NCBI GenBank assembly: GCA_050011895.1
Contig: JBEKIF010000010.1
Span: forward strand, 101,620 to 165,619
Source of the DNA: DATBGO01 sp050011895
GTDB taxonomy: Bacteria; Actinomycetota; Actinomycetes; Streptosporangiales; Streptosporangiaceae
Length of the DNA: 64,000 nucleotides
Reading direction: 5' to 3'
Made by a program: the position numbers and the translations under genes. The notes beneath the pieces were generated by a model. It ran no database searches. It worked only from the letters and a program-made list of their open reading frames with translations, and was not told the DNA's origin. Of the stretch, positions 17,983 to 26,856 are shown in pieces; within the stretch, counting starts at the first letter, position 1; each line of letters opens with the position of its first letter.

Positions 17983-18339
17983 ATGATGCAATACCTGCTC
18001 AGCGTGCACTCCGTGGAGGGCATCGCCCCCCGGCCGCCCGAGGCGGCAGCGAATGCATACGCGGAAGTTGCCGCCCTCAACACCGAACTCCAGGCCGCCG
18101 GGGCATGGGTGTTCGCCGGCGGCCTGCAACCTCCTGGTACCGCCACCGTGGTGCGGATCGAGAGCGGCGCTGTGCTGACCACCGACGGCCCGTTCGCTGA
18201 GGGCAAGGAGCATATCGGCGGGTTCTGGGTGATAAGGGCCGCCGATCTCGATGCTGCGCTTGGATGGGCCGCCAAGGCCACCAAGGCGTGCGCCGAACCG
18301 GTCGAGGTGCGCCCGTTCCAGGAGGAAGCCGGAGACTGA
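17983..18339 (+). CDS. YciI-family (YCII/DGPF domain) protein
   Basis: A 118-residue cytosolic protein of the YCII-related family. It begins MMQYLLSVHSVEG and carries the hallmark LTTDGPFAEGKEHIGGFWVI, plus a central AGAWVFAGGLQPP stretch. DGPF proteins are small ferredoxin-fold dimers. They are often encoded just upstream of an ECF sigma factor, but no sigma gene follows here. GAGGAGATCCCG precedes the ATG at 17983; a second ATG follows directly. Biochemical role unknown. Confidence 0.85.
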   Translation: MMQYLLSVHSVEGIAPRPPEAAANAYAEVAALNTELQAAGAWVFAGGLQPPGTATVVRIESGAVLTTDGPFAEGKEHIGGFWVIRAADLDAALGWAAKATKACAEPVEVRPFQEEAGD

Positions 18340-18343
18340 CATG

Positions 18344-18399
18344 CCGGGCCCGCTGGCCGGACCGGCTCATTGCGGGCGCGCTGGCCGGACCGGCTCATT
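18344..18399. repeat. Two 28-bp tandem copies just after the YciI gene
   Basis: The units at 18344-18371 and 18372-18399 share the core GCTGGCCGGACCGGCTCATT. They begin 4 bp after the stop codon and do not include it, unlike most other 3'-end repeats in this window. Confidence 0.85.
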
Positions 18400-18616
18400 C
18401 CGGCACAGGTACCCGCAGATATGCACAACGCTGACATCTGGACCTGCCGGCGGCAAAGGGCTACGGTGATCTTGGGCATTCAGGCTCCGCGCGCGTGATG
18501 AGCAGGACCCCGGCCCCGGTCCTGGCGACCTCGACCGCTCGATGGGCTGCGGTTTGCCGTCCACAAGACCCACATCGCGCTCAGCCTGGGCTGGGCCGCC
18601 GCCTCTTGGAGCAGGC

Positions 18617-19903
18617 ATGCATGTCAACGCTGGTGACACCGCCTGGATGTTGACTTCGACAGCGCTGGTCTTCTTCATGCTGCCGGGGCTGGCCTTGTTC
18701 TACGGCGGGCTGGTGGGCGCGAAGAACGTGATCGCCACGATGGTCGAGTCCTTCGTGGCGATCGGCCTGATCAGCTTGATATGGGTGATCATCGGCTACT
18801 CGCTGGCGTTCGGCAAAGATCACGGGGGCGTGATCGGCGGCCTTGAGTACGTGATGCTCCGCGGCGTCAACGGCACCCCGAACAGCTATGCCCCGACGAT
18901 CCCGTCGCTGGTGTATATGGCGTTCCAGATGAAGTTCGCCGTCATCACCCCTGCTCTGATCGCCGGTGCGTTCTGCGAGCGGATGCGCTTCCGCGGCTAC
19001 CTGGTCTTCATCGGCCTGTGGTCGCTGGTCGTCTACTGCCCGTTCGCGCACGCTCTGTGGGGCGGCGGGTTTCTCGGCACCGGCGGACTGCACGCGATCG
19101 ACTTCGCCGGCGGCTCGGTCGTGCACGAGCTCGCCGGGGCGGCCGCCCTCGCCACTGCCCTCTACCTGAGGCGGCGGCGGCGGCTCGAGCGACCACACAG
19201 CGTGCCGCTGGTGCTGCTCGGCGCCGGCATCTTGTGGTTCGGCTGGTTCGGCTTTAACGCGGGCAGCGCGGACTCCGCGGGCTCGGTGGCCGGTTATGCC
19301 CTGGTGAACACCCAGCTAGGCGCGTCCGCCGCGATGCTGGCCTGGATGGCCATCGAGTGGTGGCAGCGCGGCAGGCCATCGGGCACCGGCCTCGCCGCCG
19401 GCGCCGTCGCCGGCTTGGCCGCGATCACGCCGGCGTCCGGATACGTCCAGCCGTGGGCGGCGATCGTCATCGGCGCCGCAGGCGGCCTGCTCTGCTACGG
19501 TGCCGTTCACCTGAAGGAGATCTTCCACTACGACGACTCGCTCGATGTCGTGGGCGTCCACATGGTGGCCGGTTTTATCGGGGTCGTGCTGACCGGGGTC
19601 TTCGCCAGTCTCGCCGTGAACGCCGCCGGGGAGGCCGGCGGCTTGACGCAACTCGGCCGCCAGGCAGTGCTTGCCATCATCGGCCTCGCATATCCGTTCG
19701 TTATGACCTGGATCGTTCTCTGGGTGACTGACCGCGTCGTCGGGCTGCAGGTCAGCGCCGAGGAGGAGGAGGCCGGGCTCGATCTCGGCGAGCTCGCGGA
19801 GATCGGCTACGCGCGGCAGGAGCCGGTAGCCGAGCCGGCCAGCAGCGTGGCTGGTGCTGCCGACCGTGCGCCCGAGCCCGAGCACGGTCAGGCCGGAGCC
19901 TGA
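18617..19903 (+). CDS. amt: Ammonium transporter Amt
   Basis: A 428-residue Amt/MEP/Rh channel with about 11 transmembrane helices. The signature FYGGLVGAKNV is in TM1. The pore His pair is in CPFAHALWGGG and DVVGVHMVAGF, and DFAGGSVVHELAG is a conserved Amt stretch. It would bring ammonium across the cell membrane. The C-terminal tail after VTDRVVGLQVSAEEE is Ala/Glu/Pro-rich. ATG at 18617 has GGAGC upstream; an in-frame start at 18542 would add a non-homologous extension. No glnK or glnD follows, unlike many actinomycete amt operons. A tandem repeat spans its stop codon. Confidence 0.94.
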   Translation: MHVNAGDTAWMLTSTALVFFMLPGLALFYGGLVGAKNVIATMVESFVAIGLISLIWVIIGYSLAFGKDHGGVIGGLEYVMLRGVNGTPNSYAPTIPSLVYMAFQMKFAVITPALIAGAFCERMRFRGYLVFIGLWSLVVYCPFAHALWGGGFLGTGGLHAIDFAGGSVVHELAGAAALATALYLRRRRRLERPHSVPLVLLGAGILWFGWFGFNAGSADSAGSVAGYALVNTQLGASAAMLAWMAIEWWQRGRPSGTGLAAGAVAGLAAITPASGYVQPWAAIVIGAAGGLLCYGAVHLKEIFHYDDSLDVVGVHMVAGFIGVVLTGVFASLAVNAAGEAGGLTQLGRQAVLAIIGLAYPFVMTWIVLWVTDRVVGLQVSAEEEEAGLDLGELAEIGYARQEPVAEPASSVAGAADRAPEPEHGQAGA

Positions 19904-19989
19904 CAGCCAGAACACGGTCAGGCCGGAGCCTGACAGCCAGAACACGGTCAGGCCGGACCTGGCAGCCGGAACACGGTCAGGCCGGAGCA
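19883..19989. repeat. Tandem 30-bp repeat spanning the amt stop codon
   Basis: Copies start at 19883, 19913, 19943 and 19972, each beginning CACGGTCAGGCCGG. The first copy includes the last amt codons and the TGA at 19901-19903. Because the unit is 30 bp, the second copy puts another TGA in the same frame at 19931-19933, a tandem back-up stop. Confidence 0.93.
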
Positions 19990-20112
19990 CCGCTCCGATG
20001 CGCTAACTTATACGCTGCTGTCTCCAGGTGAACCGCCTGACCACCACATCGTGGCCCGGTCAGCGTGCAGCACATGAGCTATTGAAGGGATTGAACAGTC
20101 AGTCCGTCACGA

Positions 20113-20709
20113 TTGCTCGTGCTTGTGTCGGGCGCGGGGACGAACCTGCAGGCGCTGCTGGACGCCAGCGCGGACAGCTCGTTCGGGGCGCGCGTGGTGG
20201 CGGTCGGCGCGGACCGGTCCGGCATCGCGGGGCTGGGCAGGGCCCAGGCACTGGGTATTCCCACCTTCACCTGCCGGGTGAGCGACCATCAGGCACGTGC
20301 GGACTGGGATCTGGCGCTCACCGCGCTGTGCGCCGCCTTCCAGCCTCATCTGGTGATCCTCGCGGGTTTCCTGAAACTGGTCGGCGAGCCGTTCCTGGCC
20401 GCCTTCGGCGGGCGGGTCATTAACACCCACCCTGCCCTGCTACCGTCGTTTCCCGGCCTGCACGGGGTGCGGGACGCGCTGCGGTACGGGGTGAAGGTCA
20501 CCGGCTGCACGGTCTTCCTGGTGGATGCGGGCACCGATACTGGCCCGATAATCGCGCAGGCGGCCGTGCCGGTGACAGAAGATGACGACGAGGCAGCCTT
20601 GCACGAGCGGATCAAGGTGGCCGAGCGCGCCCTGCTCGCGCAGACTGTGGGCCGGATGGTCCGCGAAGGCTGGTCCGTGCAGGACCGGAAGGTGAGGATC
20701 GGCCAGTGA
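20113..20709 (+). CDS. purN: Phosphoribosylglycinamide formyltransferase
   Basis: About 198 residues. It transfers formyl from 10-formyl-THF to GAR, step three of purine synthesis. It shows LVLVSGAGTNLQALLD, the folate and catalytic motifs NTHPALLPSFPG (Asn, His) and VFLVDAGTDTGPII with the catalytic Asp. The start is uncertain: TTG at 20113 is the first standard start, but it leaves the N-terminus short. The frame opens at 20092, and a GTC at 20098, 7 nt after GAAGGGA, would give the usual SPSRLLVLVSG beginning. It overlaps purH by 4 bp. Confidence 0.93.
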   Translation: MLVLVSGAGTNLQALLDASADSSFGARVVAVGADRSGIAGLGRAQALGIPTFTCRVSDHQARADWDLALTALCAAFQPHLVILAGFLKLVGEPFLAAFGGRVINTHPALLPSFPGLHGVRDALRYGVKVTGCTVFLVDAGTDTGPIIAQAAVPVTEDDDEAALHERIKVAERALLAQTVGRMVREGWSVQDRKVRIGQ

Positions 20710-22397
20710 CCAGGGTGGCGATCAGGCGGGCGCTGGTCAGCGTCTACGACAAGACGGGCCTGGACGAGCTGGCACCGGCGCTGCACTCGGCCGGGGTCGA
20801 GATCGTCTCCACCGGCAGTACCGCGGCGGCGATCATTGCCGCCGGGTTGCCCGTCACCAGAGTCGAAGACGTCACCGGATTCCCCGAGTTCCTTGACGGG
20901 CGGGTCAAGACGTTGCACCCGGCCGTGCACGGCGGCCTGCTAGCCGACCTTGACCAGGCCGGGCACCGCCAGCAGCTGGCCGAGCTCCGGATCGCTCCGT
21001 TCGAGCTGCTGGTATCCAACCTGTACCCGTTCGAGCAGGCGGTGGCCGGCGGAGCCGGGCCGGCCGAGTGCGTCGAGCAGATCGACATCGGCGGTCCGGC
21101 CATGGTGCGGGCGGCGGCCAAGAACCACGCCAGGATGGCGGTCATCACCGAGCCTTCGATGTACCAGGCGGTGACCGAGGCGCTGGGCGCGGGCGGTTTC
21201 ACGCTCGCGCAGCGCCGCAGGCTCGCGGCCCGCGCTTATGCGCACACCGCCGCCTATGACTCCTCGATCGCGTCCTGGTTCGCTTCCGCTTACGCGCCGG
21301 ACGAGACGGCCGCCGAGACCGGCTGGCCCGACATGATCGCCGCAGTGTTCGCGCGCAAGGACGTGCTCAGGTACGGGGAGAATCCGCACCAGCGGGCCGC
21401 CCTCTACGTGCAGGGCGGCACGGTACGCGGCGGCGCGGCGGCCGGGGAGCGGTCCGCATCAAGCGGCGTTGCGGCCGCCGGCCAGCCGCCCGCCGCGGCA
21501 GCTGGCCAGCCGTCCGGTGGTGTCGCGGCCGCCGAGCAGCTGCGCGGCAAGGCGATGTCGTACAACAACTACGTCGACGCCGAGGCAGCCCGGCGGGCGG
21601 CCTTCGATTTCGCCGAGCCGTGCGTGGCGATCATGAAGCACTCCAACCCGTGCGGCCTGGCCGTTGCCGCGGACCTGGCCGAGGCGCACCGCAAGGCGCA
21701 CGCCTGTGATCCTGGATCCGCGTACGGCGGCGTCATCGCGGCCAACGGACTGGTGACAGCGGCGCTGGCCGGGCAGATAGCCAAGGTCTTCACCGAGGTG
21801 CTGATCGCGCCCGAATTCGAGGCGGCCGCGCTCGACATCCTGGCCAGCAGGAAGAACCTGCGGGTGCTGCGGTGCCCGGCGCCAGGGACCAGCCCGGCGC
21901 AAGGGACCAGCCCCGCGGCCGGTGCCAGCGCGGAAACGGAGTGGCGGCGGGTAAGCGGCGGAATGCTGGTGCAGACGGCTGACCATGCCGACCAGCCGGG
22001 CGACCAGCCGGGAAACTGGCGCCTGGCAGCCGGCCAGCCAGCCGACGCCGACACGCTGCGCGACCTGGCCTTCGGCTGGCGGGCCTGCCGGGCGGTCAAG
22101 TCCAACGCCATCTTGCTGGCATCCGGCGAGGCGACGGTCGGCATCGGCATGGGCCAGGTCAACCGGGTGGACTCGGCCCGGCTCGCGGTCGCCAGGGCGG
22201 GCGATCGCGCGAGGGGCTCGGTCGGCGCCAGTGACGCGTTCTTCCCGTTCGCCGACGGCCTGCAGGTGCTGGCCGACGCGGGGGTCCGGGCCATCGCCGA
22301 GCCCGGCGGGTCGATCCGCGACGACGAGGTCATCGCCGCCGCCGTGGCAGCCGGGCTCACCCTGTATTTCACCGGGGTCCGGCACTTCTTCCACTAG
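20706..22397 (+). CDS. purH: Bifunctional AICAR transformylase/IMP cyclohydrolase
   Basis: A 563-residue enzyme for the last two steps of IMP synthesis. The N-terminal IMPCH domain shows ALVSVYDKTGLDELAPALH, TGSTAAAI and EDVTGFPEFLDGRVKTLHP. The C-terminal AICAR formyltransferase domain shows RYGENPHQRAALY, AIMKHSNPCGLAV (catalytic Lys-His) and SDAFFPFADG. It is longer than the usual 520 or so because of Ala/Gly/Gln-rich inserts at about residues 240-280 and Pro/Gly/Ala-rich inserts near 395-445. The GTG start at 20706 overlaps the purN stop, so translation is coupled. It uses folate cofactor made by FolD downstream. Confidence 0.96.
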   Translation: MTRVAIRRALVSVYDKTGLDELAPALHSAGVEIVSTGSTAAAIIAAGLPVTRVEDVTGFPEFLDGRVKTLHPAVHGGLLADLDQAGHRQQLAELRIAPFELLVSNLYPFEQAVAGGAGPAECVEQIDIGGPAMVRAAAKNHARMAVITEPSMYQAVTEALGAGGFTLAQRRRLAARAYAHTAAYDSSIASWFASAYAPDETAAETGWPDMIAAVFARKDVLRYGENPHQRAALYVQGGTVRGGAAAGERSASSGVAAAGQPPAAAAGQPSGGVAAAEQLRGKAMSYNNYVDAEAARRAAFDFAEPCVAIMKHSNPCGLAVAADLAEAHRKAHACDPGSAYGGVIAANGLVTAALAGQIAKVFTEVLIAPEFEAAALDILASRKNLRVLRCPAPGTSPAQGTSPAAGASAETEWRRVSGGMLVQTADHADQPGDQPGNWRLAAGQPADADTLRDLAFGWRACRAVKSNAILLASGEATVGIGMGQVNRVDSARLAVARAGDRARGSVGASDAFFPFADGLQVLADAGVRAIAEPGGSIRDDEVIAAAVAAGLTLYFTGVRHFFH

Positions 22398-22425
22398 CCG
22401 CGGCGAAAGTCCTGGTTGTCCTGCT

Positions 22426-22482
22426 GGCGCGCTCCTGGTCGCTGACCGGGATGGAGACGACTGGCAGGTTAGTGAGTGCCAT
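22426..22482 (-). pseudogene. Remnant of a VOC (glyoxalase/bleomycin resistance) gene, N-terminal 19 codons
   Basis: On the minus strand, GAGGAGATC precedes an ATG at 22482 that opens MALTNLPVVSIPVSDQERA. This is the typical first beta-strand and metal-binding loop of VOC-superfamily proteins. After that the frame loses homology and runs into the 3' end of purH. Only the start of the gene and its strong ribosome-binding site survive. Confidence 0.6.
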
Positions 22483-22576
22483 GATGATCTCCTCGTTCAA
22501 TCGCGGTTTTCCGTAGCCAGGCGCGCGGCCGCCTTCGACCGTAGTGGTGCCTGGTGTCGGGCACAATGGGGCTGCA

Positions 22577-23449
22577 ATGACTGCAATAATCCTGGACGGC
22601 AAGAAGACGGCTGCCGCGATACGCGAGGACCTTACCCGCAGGGTGGCCGAGCTGGCCCGCCATGGCGAGCCGCCCGGGCTCGGCACGGTGCTGGTCGGCG
22701 ACGACGAGGGCAGCCGGGTATACGTGAACGCGAAGCACCGGGACTGCGCCCAGGTCGGCATCGTCAGCTTCCGCCGCGATCTGCCCGTTGACGCCAGCCA
22801 GCAGCAGGTCGAGGACACTGTCGCCGAGCTGAACTCCAATCCCGCGTGCACCGGTTTCATCGTCCAGCTCCCGCTGCCCGCCGGCCTTGACCCGCAGCCG
22901 GTTCTTGAGCTGATGGACCCGGCCAAGGACGCCGACGGGCTGCATCCAGTCAACCTGGGCCGGCTGGTGCTCGGCGAGCGCGGGCCGCTGCCATGCACCC
23001 CGCACGGCATTGTGGAGCTGCTGCGAACGTTCGACGTCCCGATCGCGGGCGCGGATGTGACCATCGTCGGGCGCGGTATCACCGTCGGGCGGGCCCTCGC
23101 CCTGCTGCTGACCCGCCGCACCGAGAACGCGACCGTCACCCAGTGCCACACCGGCACGAAGGACCTGGCGGCGCACACCCGTGGCGCCGACATCGTGGTG
23201 GTCGCGGCAGGCAAGCCGGGCCTGCTGACGCCCGACATGATCCGGCCCGGCGCGGCCGTCATCGACGTGGGCATCACCAGGACCGACGCGGGACTGGTCG
23301 GCGATGCCGATCCGGCCGTCGCCGAGGTGGCCGGTTACCTGGCCCCGATGCCCGGCGGGGTCGGCCCGATGACCAGGGCCATGCTGCTGGCCAACGTGGT
23401 GCAGGCCGCGGAAGCCGGGACGCTACGAGGCCGAACTACTGGCCGGTAA
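22577..23449 (+). CDS. folD: Bifunctional methylenetetrahydrofolate dehydrogenase/cyclohydrolase
   Basis: A 290-residue enzyme that interconverts 5,10-methylene-, methenyl- and 10-formyl-THF using NADP. The catalytic Tyr/Lys segment (SRVYVNAKHRDCAQVGI), the PLPAGLDP motif, the DADGLHPVNLG loop and the NADP-binding GRGITVGRALALLL are seen. It ends with the family motif MPGGVGPMTRAML. It supplies the formyl donor for PurN and PurH immediately upstream. A CACAAT box (22562-22567) lies 9 nt before the ATG, so it may have its own short-leader promoter. Confidence 0.96.
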   Translation: MTAIILDGKKTAAAIREDLTRRVAELARHGEPPGLGTVLVGDDEGSRVYVNAKHRDCAQVGIVSFRRDLPVDASQQQVEDTVAELNSNPACTGFIVQLPLPAGLDPQPVLELMDPAKDADGLHPVNLGRLVLGERGPLPCTPHGIVELLRTFDVPIAGADVTIVGRGITVGRALALLLTRRTENATVTQCHTGTKDLAAHTRGADIVVVAAGKPGLLTPDMIRPGAAVIDVGITRTDAGLVGDADPAVAEVAGYLAPMPGGVGPMTRAMLLANVVQAAEAGTLRGRTTGR

Positions 23450-23482
23450 CATAGCTCGGCCGAAGGGTGCGCCGGGACCCAA

Positions 23483-23512
23483 GGTACCGGGGCCGGACCG
23501 GTAGCCGGTACC
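23483..23512. other. Inverted repeat between folD and etfB
   Basis: GGTACCGG (23483-23490) and CCGGTACC (23505-23512) form an 8-bp perfect inverted repeat with a 14-nt loop that is itself GC-rich. It could be the folD terminator or an operator ahead of etfBA. There is no T-tract. Confidence 0.4.
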
Positions 23513-23664
23513 CCGGATTCGCCGAGTCTGTGCCGTTTGGCAGGCTTAAGCTGCGGTGCCCGGCCGGCTGGCCGGACGCGTTCAGCCGGCTCACGAGCCG
23601 GGACGTTATGCAGAGGCCCGGCCCACGGGCCAGGATGTTGTGCAAAGGGAGGTCGGCCGCGGTC

Positions 23665-24444
23665 ATGAACATCGTCGTCTGCGTCAAGCAGGTGCCCGAT
23701 ACCTATTCCGAGCGGACGCTGAAGCCCGATGACTCCACCCTGGACCGGGAGTCAGCCGACGCCGTGATCAACGAGATTGACGAGTACGCGATCGAGGAGG
23801 GACTGCGCCTGGCCGAGGCACACGGCGGCGAGGTGACCATCCTGTCCATGGGGCCCGAGCGGACGGCCGAGTCGATCCGCAAGGCCCTGTCCATGGGCGC
23901 GGACAAGGCGATTCACCTCGTCGATGACGGCCTCGCCGGCTCCGACGCCTTGCAGACCTCGGCGGCGATCGCCCAGGTCCTCTCCAGGACCGGGTTCGAC
24001 CTGGTGATCCTCGGCTCGGAATCGACCGACGCGCGGATGGGAGTGCTCGGCGCGATGCTGGCCGAGCGGCTCGGCGTGCCGCAGCTCTCGCTGGCCAGCA
24101 AGGTCGAGATCGACGGCACGTCGGTGCACATCAACCGGCTGACGGACTACGGCTACGACAAGGTGCAGGGGAGCCTGCCCGCCGTGATCAGCGTGGTGGA
24201 GAAGATCAACGAGCCCCGCTACCCCTCGTTCAAGGGGATCATGGCGGCCAAGAAGAAGCCGGTCGAGACGCTGAGCATGGCCGACGCGGGAATCGACCCC
24301 GGCCAGGTCGGGCTGGCCGCGGCTGCGACCGAGGTGGTCAGCTGGGCCAACCGGCCGCCACGGCCGGCCGGCACGATCGTGCCAGACGAGGGCGATGGCG
24401 GAGCCCAGGCTGCCGGATACATCGCTGCGCAGAAGTTCATCTGA
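23665..24444 (+). CDS. etfB: Electron transfer flavoprotein beta subunit
   Basis: A 259-residue AMP-binding subunit of ETF. It starts MNIVVCVKQVPDTYSERTLK and contains the conserved NEIDEYAIEEGLRLAE, the STDARMGVLGAMLAERLG loop and the recognition-type segment LPAVISVVEKINEPRYPS. ETF takes electrons from acyl-CoA and other flavin dehydrogenases and passes them to the quinone pool. It lies 28 bp before etfA. ATG at 23665 is chosen for the family N-terminus; the open frame extends to 23467 without homology. Confidence 0.95.
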   Translation: MNIVVCVKQVPDTYSERTLKPDDSTLDRESADAVINEIDEYAIEEGLRLAEAHGGEVTILSMGPERTAESIRKALSMGADKAIHLVDDGLAGSDALQTSAAIAQVLSRTGFDLVILGSESTDARMGVLGAMLAERLGVPQLSLASKVEIDGTSVHINRLTDYGYDKVQGSLPAVISVVEKINEPRYPSFKGIMAAKKKPVETLSMADAGIDPGQVGLAAAATEVVSWANRPPRPAGTIVPDEGDGGAQAAGYIAAQKFI

Positions 24445-24472
24445 CCACTCGCTCAACTGGAGGCTGCCAGAG

Positions 24473-25429
24473 ATGGCTGAGATCCTGGTTCTCGTCGAGC
24501 ACTCCGGCGAAGATGTCAAGAAGGTCACCGGTGAGCTGCTGACCCTGGCGCGCAAGCTCGGGGAGCCAGCCGCCGTGTGGGCCGGCCAAGGAGCCGAGGG
24601 CGGCAAGGAGCGGCTCGCCGAGTTCGGCGCGGCCAAGGTCTATGTCGCAGATGGCCCCGAATTCGACGACTACGTGGTGGCACCCAAGGCCGAGCTGCTT
24701 GCCGCGCTGGTCGCTGCCGCCGGGCCGGCCGCTGTCCTGGTGCCGAGCACCGCCGAAGGGCGGGAGATCGCCGGGCGGCTCGCGGTCAAGACCGGCTCCG
24801 GCGTGATCACCGACGCGGTCGGCCTCGACGAGGGGGTAATCGCCGAACAGTCGATCTTCGGCGGGGCGATCATCGTCCAGTCCAAGGTGCGGACCGGCAC
24901 GCCGATCATCGCCGTCCGGCCGAACGCCATCGCGCCGGTGCCTGCACCGGGAGCCGCCGATATCGAGCCGTTCAGCGTCGAGATCAGCGACGCGGCCAAG
25001 ACCGCCCAGGTCACCGAGCGAGTCGTCGCCGAACGCAGCGACCGCCCGGAACTCACCGAGGCGTCGATCGTGGTTTCCGGCGGCCGGGGCGTTGGCTCGG
25101 GGGAGAACTTCACGCTGATCGAGAAGCTGGCGGACTTGCTGGGGGCTGCTGTCGGTGCATCGCGTGCCGCCACCGATGCGGGGTGGTACCCGCACCAGTT
25201 CCAGGTGGGCCAGACGGGCAAGACGGTGTCGCCCCAGCTTTACCTGGCGGTTGGCATCTCCGGTGCGATCCAGCACCGGGCCGGCATGCAGACCTCCAAG
25301 ACCATCATCGTGATCAACAAGGATCGCGAGGCGCCCATCTTCGAACTCGCCGACTTCGGCGTCGTCGGCGACCTGTTCAAGGTGCTGCCGCAGCTGACCG
25401 AGGAGATCGAGAAGCGCCTCCAGCACTGA
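24473..25429 (+). CDS. etfA: Electron transfer flavoprotein alpha subunit
   Basis: A 318-residue FAD-binding subunit. The N-terminal domain starts MAEILVLVEHSGEDVKKVT. The C-terminal FAD domain shows VVSGGRGVGSGENF, GASRAATDAGWYPHQFQVGQTGKTVSP, LYLAVGISGAIQHRAGMQ and INKDREAPIFELADFGVVGDLF. It is the partner of EtfB. CTGGAGG precedes the ATG by 10 nt. No etfD quinone oxidoreductase lies here. Confidence 0.96.
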   Translation: MAEILVLVEHSGEDVKKVTGELLTLARKLGEPAAVWAGQGAEGGKERLAEFGAAKVYVADGPEFDDYVVAPKAELLAALVAAAGPAAVLVPSTAEGREIAGRLAVKTGSGVITDAVGLDEGVIAEQSIFGGAIIVQSKVRTGTPIIAVRPNAIAPVPAPGAADIEPFSVEISDAAKTAQVTERVVAERSDRPELTEASIVVSGGRGVGSGENFTLIEKLADLLGAAVGASRAATDAGWYPHQFQVGQTGKTVSPQLYLAVGISGAIQHRAGMQTSKTIIVINKDREAPIFELADFGVVGDLFKVLPQLTEEIEKRLQH

Positions 25430-25591
25430 CCACTCCGCCGTTCCGCCACCGCGCCGTTGCGCCGCGTCGGCCCTGCGCCTGCTCCCGTGCCTTGCGTCGT
25501 TGCGGCAGTCACCGCCCTGAGGCTGGCCCAGCGGGGCTGACGCTGGCCCAGCGGCGGCCGCTGGCCTGTTCGTACTGATCACGATGGGCAC

Positions 25592-25597
25592 TAGGCT
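25592..25597 (+). promoter_or_regulatory. -10 box TAGGCT of the cysteine desulfurase gene
   Basis: TAGGCT lies 9 nt before the ATG at 25607 and there is no ribosome-binding site, so the mRNA is probably leaderless or has only 1-3 leader nucleotides. Confidence 0.5.
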
Positions 25598-25606
25598 GAG
25601 GCAATC

Positions 25607-26827
25607 ATGGGAAATCTCGATAACGCGGGTGGTCGCCCGCAGCGTGGGCCGGCCTCGCCGGTTTATCTCGACCACGCGGCCACCACGCCCATGCTGCCCG
25701 AGGCCCTGGCGGCGATGACCGAGGAACTTGCCCAGCTCGGCAACCCATCGTCCCTGCACAACGCGGGCCGCCGGGCGCGCAGGGTGGTCGAGGAGTCGCG
25801 CGAGCAGATCGCCGAGGCCTATGGCGCGCGCCCCAGCGAGGTGGTCTTCACCAGCGGCGGCACGGAGGCCGACAATCTCGCGGTCAAGGGGCTGTTCTGG
25901 GCCCGCAGAGACGCCGATCCAGCGCAGACCAGGCTGCTCGCGACGGCTATCGAGCATCATGCGGTCCTCGACTGCGTGCGGTGGCTGGCCGACCACGAAG
26001 CCGCCGCCGCTGACTGGCTGCCGGTGGACAACACCGGGCGCCTGTCCGCCGCGGCCCTGCGCGCGGCCATCTCGCGGGATCCCGGCAGCGTCGCTCTCGT
26101 CAGCGTCATGTGGGCCAACAATGAGGTCGGGACGATCCAGCCGATCGCCGAGCTCGCCGCCGTGGCCAGCGAATACGACATCCCGTTCCACAGCGACGCG
26201 GTCCAGGCCGCCGGGCAGCTGCCCGTTGATCTCGCAGCGAGCGGCGCCGGCGCGCTCACCATCACGGGCCACAAGATCGGCGGGCCGGTCGGAGCCGGCG
26301 CGCTGCTGGTCGCCAGGGGTACCGGCCTGGTGCCCGTCCTGCACGGTGGCGGCCAGGAGGGGGAGGTGCGGTCGGGAACGCTGGACGCCCCGGCGATCAG
26401 GGCCTTCGCCGTAGCCGTCCAGCTGGCCACCTCGCGCAGGATCGATGAGGCCAAGCGGCTTGCCGCGCTCAGGGACGACCTGATCGCGCAGGTCCTGGCT
26501 GTGGTGCCAGACGCGGTACTGAACGGCGCGCCGCCCGGCCCGATGCGGCTGCCTGGCAACGCGCACTTCTCTTTTCCCGGCTGCGAGGGCGACGCGCTGC
26601 TCATGCTGCTCGACGCCAAGGGCATCGCCTGCTCGACCGGCTCGGCCTGCACGGCGGGCGTGGCGCAGCCCAGTCATGTGCTGCTCGCGATGGGTGCCGA
26701 CGCCGCAAGGGCCCGTGGCTCGCTGCGGTTCTCGCTGGGGCACTCGAGCACCCAGGCGGACGTGGATGCGCTGGGGGCGGTTATCGGCGAGGCGGTCGAC
26801 CGCGCCCGCCGCGCGGCGGCCCGCTGA
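25607..26827 (+). CDS. Cysteine desulfurase (NifS/IscS family)
   Basis: A 406-residue PLP enzyme that takes sulfur from cysteine as a persulfide. YLDHAATTPM opens the fold. The catalytic PLP-Lys is in ITGHKIGGPVG, preceded by the conserved His-Ser-Asp-Ala-Val-Gln (FHSDAVQAAGQLP). The persulfide Cys is in GIACSTGSACTAG. It lies 29 bp before mnmA, so the likely job is sulfur donation for tRNA 2-thiouridine, with Fe-S cluster supply also possible. Confidence 0.93.
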   Translation: MGNLDNAGGRPQRGPASPVYLDHAATTPMLPEALAAMTEELAQLGNPSSLHNAGRRARRVVEESREQIAEAYGARPSEVVFTSGGTEADNLAVKGLFWARRDADPAQTRLLATAIEHHAVLDCVRWLADHEAAAADWLPVDNTGRLSAAALRAAISRDPGSVALVSVMWANNEVGTIQPIAELAAVASEYDIPFHSDAVQAAGQLPVDLAASGAGALTITGHKIGGPVGAGALLVARGTGLVPVLHGGGQEGEVRSGTLDAPAIRAFAVAVQLATSRRIDEAKRLAALRDDLIAQVLAVVPDAVLNGAPPGPMRLPGNAHFSFPGCEGDALLMLLDAKGIACSTGSACTAGVAQPSHVLLAMGADAARARGSLRFSLGHSSTQADVDALGAVIGEAVDRARRAAAR

Positions 26828-26856
26828 CCACGGCGAGCCGCATACCCTCTAATGCG

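Noticed and set aside
24437..26743. 768-codon antisense frame over etfA and the cysteine desulfurase
   Set aside because: Shadow frame; residues mirror third-position GC of the sense genes.
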